NCBI GenBank assembly: GCA_017649945.1
Contig: JAGCFU010000007.1
Coordinates: forward strand, 1-32,211
Direction: 5' to 3'
DNA length: 32,211 nucleotides
From: Bacteroidales bacterium
Lineage (GTDB): Bacteria > Bacteroidota > Bacteroidia > Bacteroidales > F082
Shown: piece after piece, positions 1-6,394 of the stretch
Layout: each line of letters starts with the position of its first letter
Position numbering within the stretch: the stretch's first letter is position 1
Translations under genes and position numbers: made by a program
The notes under the pieces: model-generated
Seen by the model: only the letters and a program-made list of their open reading frames with translations
What the model was told of the DNA's origin: nothing
Database searches by the model: none

Positions 1-27
1 AAGATAAAATAATAGGAGAGAAATAAA

Positions 28-285
28 ATGAAAAAGATATTATTCGCAATCGCAATTATAATGACAATGGGTTTTGCCGCCAACGCACAGAGTGATACTT
101 TCTTCAAATGGACCGACGGTGACAACGAGATATACAGAGGAACCGATGACAATTATATTTTCACGTTGCCTAACTATCACGGTTATGAAACGGACCAGCA
201 GGCTCCGCTTGGCAGCGGCCTCTTGGTTCTCACCGCTCTCGGTGCAGGATATGCTTTGGCAAGAAAAAAAGTGAAGAGTAAATAA
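28..285 (+). CDS. Small secreted protein with C-terminal PLGSG/TM/basic tail
   Basis: 85-residue protein of unknown function. Residues 1-20 form a typical signal peptide ending in ANAQ, so the chain is exported. The middle (about 21-58) is short, acidic and aromatic, with no domain I recognise. The last 25 residues have three parts: PLGSG (61-65), a hydrophobic stretch LLVLTALGAGYALA, and a basic end RKKVKSK. This layout resembles C-terminal sorting signals of the PEP-CTERM or LPXTG type; similar tails occur on many small Bacteroidales proteins, but I know of no proven processing enzyme for them. An AGGAGAG sequence lies about 8 nt before the ATG. A separate promoter for the next gene follows, so the two need not be co-transcribed. 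The reading frame looks real because both ends carry export or anchoring signals; its function is open. Confidence 0.75.
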   Translation: MKKILFAIAIIMTMGFAANAQSDTFFKWTDGDNEIYRGTDDNYIFTLPNYHGYETDQQAPLGSGLLVLTALGAGYALARKKVKSK

Positions 286-292
286 TTTTTTA

Positions 293-300
293 TAATTTTG
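293..300 (+). promoter_or_regulatory. Bacteroidota -7 promoter element for the adhesin gene
   Basis: TAATTTTG matches the Bacteroidota sigma-A -7 consensus TAnnTTTG. It lies 31 nt before the ATG at 332, in the short gap after the 85-residue gene. The surrounding 17 nt (TTTTTATAATTTTGTAG) are repeated exactly just before prmC (4975-4991), which supports a promoter. No clear -33 TTTG is visible. Confidence 0.6.
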
Positions 301-331
301 TAGTATAATAACATCTAATTAACTAAACGAC

Positions 332-1909
332 ATGAAGAAAACATTATTTTTTGTTGCGTCACTATTATGTATGATGGTGGCAAACGCACAGGATTGGAAC
401 AATCTTGTCACTTCATTTGTATGCTCGACAGGTCGTCAGCATGCTGTGGTTTATGACGGCGAGTTCATCTACACAGCAGCATGGGGCAAGTCGTCGACAG
501 TGCTTTCAATGTTCTACAAGTACGACTTGGAAGGCAACCTCCTCGATGAGTTCGACGTGACAGGTGTCGGCAACTCTGACAACTACATGCGCGACATGAC
601 TTACGACGGACAGTATGTTTACGGTTGTGACGCTCATTCAGGCACTATCTGGTGCTACGACCTTCGCAACAAGACATTGGTCAGTTCAAACTGCATCAAC
701 ACATCATTGAGTGAGCTCGGTATCTGCACCTACGACCCTACTCAGGACGCTTTCTGGGTCGGTGAGAGAGCCACAGGCAGCAGCCCTGCCCTCCACCTCG
801 ATCTCAAGCTCGTGAGCCGCAGCGGCCAGGTGCTTCAGACAGCATCAGCTGCCAATCTCGGCGGTCACACCGTTCACGGCACAGGCTATTTCACTGACGA
901 CAACGGCGGTCATCACATCCTTCTGTTTGCAGTTGAAGGCTTCACAGCACATGTCTTCGATTATAACATCGACACCGACAGCATGAATCCTAACTACATC
1001 TTCGATTTCTCGGTGACACCGGGATGGGGTCCAGCAAGCTCAGCAGGCGGTGCTTTCATAGGCGAAGTCAACGGCTCACAGTATTTCTTCGGTGACGTCG
1101 ACAAGAGTCCTAACCTCATTGGCATCTACGCTTTAGGCGAGTACACTCCTGTAACTCCAACTCCTCCGGAGGGCGACATTTTCTTCGACTTTGAAGACGG
1201 TATCATGCGTTGGAACACAATCGACGCTGACGAGGATGGCTACAACTGGGAAATGAGATATATTTACGCTGTTCCAGGCAACACCCACTGCGTTACATCA
1301 GCTTCGTTCGACGATTGGACACAGACAGTTTTGACACCTGAGAACTACCTCGTAACTCCTTATAAACTCGATTGCGAGCAGATTACTTTCTGGGCTCAGG
1401 CTCAGGATATCAACAATCCTAACGAGCACTTCGGCGTGGCCGTTTCAACAACAGACGGCTTAACAGCTGATGATTTCGAGATTATTTGGGAAGCCGACCT
1501 CACAGCCAAAACCACTGGCGAGTGGTATTTCTTCAATATCGACCTCAGAGCTTACCAAGGTCAGGATATCTATGTCGCCATCGTTCACTACAACTGTACA
1601 AACCAGTTCTCAATTAATGTCGACGACATCACTCTCTACAGAGAATATCAAGCAGGTTTGGGCGTTGACGAAAACTCAATAAGTTTGTCAACAGTTTATC
1701 CGAATCCGGCAGTCAACACACTCATGGTTGAAAGCGAAATCACTATCAACAACTATGAGATTTACAACGTTGCAGGCGCAATGATCTGCAGCAACCCTGT
1801 AGACGACAAGACATTTGAAATCAACGTGAGCGAGTTGCCAGCAGGCACTTACCTCATCAAGATGAAATCAGAAGGTCTCGTTCAGACTAAGAGATTCGTG
1901 AAGAAATAA
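332..1909 (+). CDS. T9SS-secreted protein with cleaved-adhesin (gingipain/hemagglutinin-type) domain
   Basis: 525 residues. A signal peptide (1-20, ending ANAQ) is followed by a region (about 25-270) with repeated strand patterns such as YDGEFIYTA and YDGQYVYG, suggesting a beta-propeller. Residues about 282-438 match the cleaved-adhesin/choice-of-anchor-J family found in RgpA, Kgp and hemagglutinins: FDFEDG, TIDADEDGYNW, LTPENYLVTP, ITFWAQAQD and a final INVDDITLY. Residues about 455-525 are a type-A T9SS C-terminal domain, with VYPNP, ELPAGTYLIK and a basic end. The product should cross the outer membrane by T9SS and be attached to the surface or released. It has no protease domain, so it may bind host protein, polysaccharide or other surface proteins. 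It has its own -7 box and a terminator just past its stop, so it is likely monocistronic. Confidence 0.88.
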   Translation: MKKTLFFVASLLCMMVANAQDWNNLVTSFVCSTGRQHAVVYDGEFIYTAAWGKSSTVLSMFYKYDLEGNLLDEFDVTGVGNSDNYMRDMTYDGQYVYGCDAHSGTIWCYDLRNKTLVSSNCINTSLSELGICTYDPTQDAFWVGERATGSSPALHLDLKLVSRSGQVLQTASAANLGGHTVHGTGYFTDDNGGHHILLFAVEGFTAHVFDYNIDTDSMNPNYIFDFSVTPGWGPASSAGGAFIGEVNGSQYFFGDVDKSPNLIGIYALGEYTPVTPTPPEGDIFFDFEDGIMRWNTIDADEDGYNWEMRYIYAVPGNTHCVTSASFDDWTQTVLTPENYLVTPYKLDCEQITFWAQAQDINNPNEHFGVAVSTTDGLTADDFEIIWEADLTAKTTGEWYFFNIDLRAYQGQDIYVAIVHYNCTNQFSINVDDITLYREYQAGLGVDENSISLSTVYPNPAVNTLMVESEITINNYEIYNVAGAMICSNPVDDKTFEINVSELPAGTYLIKMKSEGLVQTKRFVKK

Positions 1910-2650
1910 TCAGTATTTTTTCCGAAACTTCGGACAATAGATTAGGAATACGGCTGGTTTTTTATTCCAGTCGTATTCTTTTATTTTTTTCCAATCGGAA
2001 ATCGGTTTGCTAACGATTTTCTCGTCGTCCATGGTGATGTTCGACGCCACGCAGAGCATTGTGGCAGGATGGCAGTTTTTTACCAGTTCCTCTATCATCG
2101 CATTGTTACGGAAAGGCGTCTCGATGAAAAGCTCCGTCTCATCGTTTGCCAAAGACTGGCGTTCAAGAGATTTTATTTTCTGTACGCGTTCAGGGTTCTT
2201 TATCGGGAGATAACCGTGGAAGCAGAACGCCTGACCGTTGAATCCTGAAGCCATCAGGGCGAGAATCATCGCATTGGGGCCTGTCAGCGGAACGACCTGG
2301 ATACCAGCCTGATGTGCGAGTTCCACGATGAGAGCTCCCGGGTCGGCCACACACGGCGTGCCAGCCTCCGACATCAGTCCTATGTTTTGACCGTCAAGAG
2401 CCTTGCCGAGATATGTCAACAAATCCGGATTTTGCGGGTTATGTTTGTCGAGTTCCACAAACTCAAGTTCATCTATGGGACATGGCATATGCATCTTACT
2501 GAGCATACGGCGTGCTGTGCGCACATTCTCAACCACGAAAAACCGTAGCGTCCTCACTATGTCCAATGTTCCTGCAGGAATGACCTGTTCCGCCGAGGTT
2601 GCACCAAGCAGCGCAGGCAGCAGATATAATTTCCCAAATTGTTGATTCAT
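1910..2650 (-). CDS. RsmI-like SAM-dependent methyltransferase (tetrapyrrole methylase fold), Bacteroidota paralogue
   Basis: 246 residues. Family features are the N-terminal KLYLLPALLGAT (RsmI has LYIVPTPIGN), GLMSEAGTPCVADPGA (about residues 93-108, SAM-binding region), VVPLTGPNAMILALMASGFN and FHGYLPIKNPERVQK. This matches the RsmI family, whose characterised member 2'-O-methylates C1402 of 16S rRNA. However, the N-terminal glycine-rich loop is altered and a VENVRTARRML segment replaces the usual AEDTR. I recognise this as the second RsmI-like protein common in Bacteroidota, whose substrate is not established. It starts 6 nt after the dnaA stop and is probably co-transcribed with dnaA. Its stop abuts the stop of the convergent adhesin gene with no spacer. 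Confidence 0.82.
   Translation of the reverse strand: MNQQFGKLYLLPALLGATSAEQVIPAGTLDIVRTLRFFVVENVRTARRMLSKMHMPCPIDELEFVELDKHNPQNPDLLTYLGKALDGQNIGLMSEAGTPCVADPGALIVELAHQAGIQVVPLTGPNAMILALMASGFNGQAFCFHGYLPIKNPERVQKIKSLERQSLANDETELFIETPFRNNAMIEELVKNCHPATMLCVASNITMDDEKIVSKPISDWKKIKEYDWNKKPAVFLIYCPKFRKKY
1946..1990 (+). terminator. Rho-independent terminator inside the convergent gene's coding end
   Basis: GAATACGGCTGG (1946-1957) pairs with CCAGTCGTATTC (1967-1978), all Watson-Crick apart from one G-T wobble. It is followed on the + strand by a T-rich run (1979-1990). It lies 36 nt beyond the stop of the adhesin gene and inside the last codons of the convergent methyltransferase gene. Confidence 0.75.
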
Positions 2651-2656
2651 AACGAA

Positions 2657-4093
2657 TTATTGAAGTGTCTGCTCAATCTTATCGGCGATGGCACGGAACT
2701 GTTTGTCGGTGTCGAGAAGGTTAGCGACAGTCTTGAGAGCGTGTATCACGGTGGCGTGGTCCTTGCCTCCGCACTGTTCACCGATGGTGATGAGCGGTGC
2801 CTTGGTGTATTTTTTCGAGAAATACATCGAGAGTTGGCGAGCCTGCACAATGTTGCGTTTCCTCGACTTCGTGAAGAAATCGGCCTGTGAGGTGCCCATC
2901 TCTTCGCACACCGCATTAATGATATAGGTGATTGTTATTTCGCGGTTCGAGTTGTTCACAAAACGTTCCACCATCTGTTTCGCGAGGCTTATGGTGATGG
3001 ATTTGCGGTTCAGCGACGACTGTGCGATGAGGGAGATCAGGAATCCTTCCATCTCGCGCACGTTGGTCTTGATATGTTCCGCGATGTAGTTCACCACGTC
3101 TTCAGGCAGTTCCACCCCTTCGTTGTAAGCCTTACGTTTCAAGATATTGCGGCGTGTCTCCACGTCAGGTAGCGACATCTCTGCAGAGAGTCCCCATTTG
3201 AAACGTGAGATGAGGCGCTGTTCCATGTCCTTAATCTCCGCAGGCGGCTTGTCGCATGTGAAAATGAGCTGTTTGCCGGTCTGTTGAAGGTGGTTAAAGA
3301 TATGGAAGAGGGTGTCCTGAGTCTTCGGTTTGCCCGAGAGGAACTGGATGTCGTCGATGATTAGCACGTCGATCATCTGGTAGAAATGCACGAAGTCGTC
3401 GCGGCTGCTCTTTGAGCTGTTATTGCGGCATGAAGCCTGGAACTGCATCAGGAACTGTTCCGCGTTGACATAAAGCACTGTCAGCTCCGGGTGATGTTTC
3501 TTCGTCTCGAGGCCGATAGCCTGGCAGATGTGGGTCTTTCCCATGCCGGTAGGGCTGAACACGAACATCGGGTTAAAGGCGGTTCTTCCCGGGTTTTTCG
3601 ACACGGCGAGACCTGCCTCGTAAGCCACGCGGTTGCAGTCACCCACCACGAAGTTCTCCATGCAGTAGTTCTCGTTGAGATTCGACTCGATATTGACTTT
3701 CTTGATGCCAGGGAGCGCGAAAGGATTCAGAATCTTCGACTCGGTGTTCTCGAAATCGATTTGAATCTGTTTCGGCGGATTTTTCGTGTTGGTGCGGTCG
3801 ACCGACGGCTGTTTCACCACGACGGGTTTGTTGACATTATTGTCCATCATGATGGAATATTCGAGTTTGCCTTCCGGGCCGAGCACCTTACGGATTGTGG
3901 CTTTTATAACCTTAATATAATGAGTTTCAAGGAATTCGTAGAAGAAATCAGACGGCACCTGGATGGTTAGAAGGCCGTTCTTGAAGTCGACAGGCTTAAT
4001 CGGCTCGAACCAAGTCGAATAAGCTTGCGGCGGAACGTTCTCCCGAATCATCGCGAGGCATTCATTCCAAATCTCGTACAAATTTTTGCTCAT
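2657..4093 (-). CDS. dnaA: Chromosomal replication initiator protein DnaA
   Basis: 478 residues from MSKNLYEIWNECL (an alternative ATG lies one codon upstream). In the numbering that includes the extra Met, domain I is at about 1-85, followed by a linker. The AAA+ core has Walker A SPTGMGKT (181-188), Walker B VLIIDD (244-249), sensor 1 IFTCD and box VII RLISRFKWG (arginine finger). The C-terminal DNA-binding domain includes the signature GGKDHATVIHA (443-453). The protein opens oriC by binding DnaA boxes. The first Walker A glycine is Ser181 (AGC) here, an uncommon change. The gene is followed at 6 nt by the RsmI-like gene. I saw neither a convincing TAnnTTTG promoter in the 182-nt upstream gap nor a cluster of DnaA boxes marking oriC. 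Confidence 0.96.
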   Translation of the reverse strand: MSKNLYEIWNECLAMIRENVPPQAYSTWFEPIKPVDFKNGLLTIQVPSDFFYEFLETHYIKVIKATIRKVLGPEGKLEYSIMMDNNVNKPVVVKQPSVDRTNTKNPPKQIQIDFENTESKILNPFALPGIKKVNIESNLNENYCMENFVVGDCNRVAYEAGLAVSKNPGRTAFNPMFVFSPTGMGKTHICQAIGLETKKHHPELTVLYVNAEQFLMQFQASCRNNSSKSSRDDFVHFYQMIDVLIIDDIQFLSGKPKTQDTLFHIFNHLQQTGKQLIFTCDKPPAEIKDMEQRLISRFKWGLSAEMSLPDVETRRNILKRKAYNEGVELPEDVVNYIAEHIKTNVREMEGFLISLIAQSSLNRKSITISLAKQMVERFVNNSNREITITYIINAVCEEMGTSQADFFTKSRKRNIVQARQLSMYFSKKYTKAPLITIGEQCGGKDHATVIHALKTVANLLDTDKQFRAIADKIEQTLQ

Positions 4094-4278
4094 CAATTTA
4101 TCAAGTATTTAAATATCAAGTGATTATAATTATCATTTTGGTCTCAAAACGACTTTACAAATATCAACATAAAAAAGTTAATAAAAATATTTTTTTTGTA
4201 TTGATTATTAATTTTTTTCGTATTAAATTACGAGGCAAAGGGTGTTTTGAGGTCAAAAATCGGCGTAATATGCTGATT

Positions 4279-4896
4279 TTAAACGGTTTTCAAGTATTTC
4301 ACCTCAACTCCGAAAATACGTTTCAATTTTTCGACAATTCTGTCGGAATCGCTTTGTCTGATTGAGATTTCGAGATAGCAGCGAAGTTCGAATTTCGGGT
4401 TCTGTTGTTCGAGATTTTCGTCTTTGAGTATGCGCATCACCTCGTTGAGGAGCGGATAGTCGAATTCGAGGCTGTATACCTCGTCGATGGTTTTTTCAAC
4501 AATGGTACAATTGTCGAGAGCCTCGCGAGCTGACGTCTTGTAAGCGTTGATAAGTCCCGGCACGCCAAGCAGTTGACCGCCGAAGTAACGTGTCACTACG
4601 ACACAAACGTTGGTGACATCTTTTGATAGAATCTGATTGAGGATAGGTTTGCCGGCAGTACCTGAAGGTTCGCCGTCGTCGCTCGAGCGGTAACAAGCCT
4701 TGTCGGGGCCAATCATGAAAGCATAGCAGTGATGTTTCGCATCGAAATAACGTTTGCGAATCTCGGCGACACGTTCTTTGACCTCAGTCTCCGAATGCAC
4801 CGGAAACGCCTCGGCGATGAACTTGGAGCCCTTCTCTTTGTAGAGCCCATCGCCTTTCGACGTCACGATTTTATATGAATCCTCGAATAACATCAT
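4279..4896 (-). CDS. YigZ/IMPACT-family protein (UPF0029)
   Basis: 205 residues from MMLFEDSYKIV. Features: N-terminal KEKGSKFIAEAFPV, then AKHHCYAFMIG, SDDGEPSGTAGKPIL and VVVTRYFGGQLLGVPGLINAY (about residues 55-125), the conserved UPF0029 core. A smaller DUF1949-like C-terminal domain follows, with alternating hydrophobic strands and FEL/CYLEISIRQSD. The eukaryotic relative IMPACT/Yih1 binds Gcn1; the molecular role in bacteria is unclear. A 7-residue longer start at 4917 is possible but runs into the inverted repeat at 4914-4972 and lacks conservation. I prefer 4896 or 4893 because a -7 element (4898-4905) ends just before them. The gene lies upstream of dnaA on the same strand and is divergent from prmC. 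Confidence 0.88.
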   Translation of the reverse strand: MMLFEDSYKIVTSKGDGLYKEKGSKFIAEAFPVHSETEVKERVAEIRKRYFDAKHHCYAFMIGPDKACYRSSDDGEPSGTAGKPILNQILSKDVTNVCVVVTRYFGGQLLGVPGLINAYKTSAREALDNCTIVEKTIDEVYSLEFDYPLLNEVMRILKDENLEQQNPKFELRCYLEISIRQSDSDRIVEKLKRIFGVEVKYLKTV

Positions 4897-4897
4897 G

Positions 4898-4905
4898 CAA
4901 AGATA
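4898..4905 (-). promoter_or_regulatory. -7 promoter element for the yigZ-like gene, abutting its ATG
   Basis: On the minus strand this reads TATCTTTG, matching TAnnTTTG. Only 1 nt separates it from the first ATG (4896) and 4 nt from the second (4893), so the transcript would have almost no leader. Confidence 0.45.
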
Positions 4906-4913
4906 AGAATTTT

Positions 4914-4972
4914 TCACGCAGAAACAGCAGATAAGGCATAAATTTTCTGTTGTTTCTGCTATTTCTGCGTGA
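4914..4972. repeat. Imperfect inverted repeat of the CGCAGA type between two divergent genes
   Basis: The 18-nt left arm TCACGCAGAAACAGCAGA (4914-4931) is repeated in inverted orientation at 4955-4972 with one mismatch, around a 23-nt AT-rich centre. CACGCAGA/TCTGCGTG repeats are common dispersed intergenic elements in Bacteroidales as far as I recall. This copy fills the space between the promoters of the divergent yigZ-like gene and prmC. Confidence 0.6.
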
Positions 4973-4980
4973 GATTTTTA

Positions 4981-4988
4981 TAATTTTG
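4981..4988 (+). promoter_or_regulatory. -7 promoter element for prmC
   Basis: TAATTTTG matches TAnnTTTG and sits within 17 nt identical to the sequence before the adhesin gene (TTTTTATAATTTTGTAG). Only 4 nt separate it from the prmC ATG at 4993, which implies a leaderless or nearly leaderless mRNA. Confidence 0.5.
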
Positions 4989-4992
4989 TAGC

Positions 4993-5874
4993 ATGAAAAC
5001 ATCATCAAATTTAGTTCGGGAATGCCGCAAGTATTATGCAAGCGAGTTGGAGACAATTTACGGCTCCGATGAAGCTAACGCACTGATAATGATTCTGTTG
5101 GAGCATTATTTCAGCCTCGACAGGGTGAAAATTGCAATGAATCCAGAACTGCGTTTGAGTGAATCCGAGTTATTGACGTTGCATTTTGCGGTGAAGGAAC
5201 TGCTGACAAACAAGCCCGTGCAATATATAATAGGTGAAACCGAATTTTGCGGCATGCGGTTTTTTGTTGATGAAAACGTGTTGATTCCGAGGCCGGAAAC
5301 CGAAGAAATGGTAAAAAAAATTGCATCCTGTAGGGACAAGGCATGCCTTGTCCCTACAGGATGTGATATCCTCGATATCGGAACCGGTTCTGGTTGCATT
5401 GCCATCAGCCTTGCCAAGTTGTTGACAGACAGCAAGGTAACAGCGGTTGATGTTTCTGAAAAGGCATTGAATGTGGCAAGAAAGAATGCCAAAGCAAATG
5501 AAGTTAATGTAAGGTTCATTTTAGATGACATTTTGAATCCTCAAAACCCAGAATTGATTGACAATCAATATGATATCATAGTCAGCAATCCACCATACGT
5601 CTGCGAGAGCGAGAAATCGGAGATGCGTGCCAACGTATTGGATTACGAGCCATCCTCCGCCCTCTTCGTCAGCGACAACGACCCATTGATTTTTTACAGG
5701 AAGATATTGGAATTCGCACAAAAAACGTTAAAATCCAGTGGCGAGGTCTGGTTTGAAATCAATGAGAAATTCGGTAACGAGATGAAGAATCTCTGTCTTG
5801 CAAAAGGGTTTAAAGACGTGGAAATCATCAAGGATTTCAGAGAGAGGGATAGAATTTTAAAGGGAAGTAAATAA
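4993..5874 (+). CDS. prmC: Peptide chain release factor N5-glutamine methyltransferase PrmC (HemK)
   Basis: 293 residues. It methylates the GGQ glutamine of release factors RF1 and RF2 using SAM. The N-terminal helical domain spans about 1-85. Then come QYIIGETEFCG and LIPRPETEEMV (about 77-107), the SAM-binding loop ILDIGTGSGCIAISLAK, the catalytic NPPYV (about residues 200-204) that contacts the glutamine, and a C-terminal WFEINEKFG. Between EEMV and ILDIG lies a 15-residue segment (A111-D125, ASCRDKACLVPTGCD) encoded by a 40-nt perfect palindrome inserted in frame; other PrmC proteins usually have only a short, variable linker here. The reading frame and all catalytic motifs remain intact, so the enzyme is probably active. 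The start is chosen because no other Met occurs before residue 33 and the N-terminal domain is complete. Confidence 0.93.
   Translation: MKTSSNLVRECRKYYASELETIYGSDEANALIMILLEHYFSLDRVKIAMNPELRLSESELLTLHFAVKELLTNKPVQYIIGETEFCGMRFFVDENVLIPRPETEEMVKKIASCRDKACLVPTGCDILDIGTGSGCIAISLAKLLTDSKVTAVDVSEKALNVARKNAKANEVNVRFILDDILNPQNPELIDNQYDIIVSNPPYVCESEKSEMRANVLDYEPSSALFVSDNDPLIFYRKILEFAQKTLKSSGEVWFEINEKFGNEMKNLCLAKGFKDVEIIKDFRERDRILKGSK
5324..5363. repeat. 40-nt perfect palindrome inserted in frame in prmC
   Basis: The arm CATCCTGTAGGGACAAGGCA (5324-5343) is followed directly by its exact reverse complement (5344-5363). The core GTAGGGACAAGGC/GCCTTGTCCCTAC resembles a dispersed palindromic element I recall from many bacterial genomes. 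Read in the prmC frame it has no stop codon and encodes SCRDKACLVPTGC. Confidence 0.85.
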
Positions 5875-5879
5875 AAAAC

Positions 5880-5908
5880 GTAGAGACGCCACAATATGAC
5901 GTCTCTAC
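5880..5908 (-). terminator. Palindromic repeat acting as terminator of the V-ATPase operon
   Basis: GTAGAGACG (5880-5888) and its exact reverse complement CGTCTCTAC (5900-5908) flank an 11-nt centre. On the minus strand the hairpin is followed by GTTTTTTATTT (5879-5869), a good intrinsic terminator 20 nt after the end of the ATPase K gene. On the + strand, after prmC, no T-run follows. The GTAGAGACG...CGTCTCTAC core resembles a known type of dispersed palindrome, so a repeat may have been recruited as terminator. Confidence 0.7.
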
Positions 5909-5928
5909 AAATTTCATACGGTTTACGT

Positions 5929-6369
<441 letters not shown>

Positions 6370-6394
6370 TTAAAATTTAACATTCAATATTCTT

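Noticed and set aside
1921..1934. TCCGAAacTTCGGA hairpin as terminator of the methyltransferase gene
   Set aside because: The stem is only 6 bp, lies inside the coding region, and has a 2-nt loop as written. The minus strand after it has A residues rather than a T-run.
3491..3970. 159-codon + strand frame within dnaA
   Set aside because: It is complementary to conserved DnaA coding sequence and its His/Arg/Val-rich translation matches no family.
4097..4278. AT-rich gap upstream of dnaA as a possible oriC
   Set aside because: It has long A/T runs, but I could not find a group of TTATNCACA-type DnaA boxes, and the few loose matches differ at key positions. GC skew over the whole chromosome would be needed.
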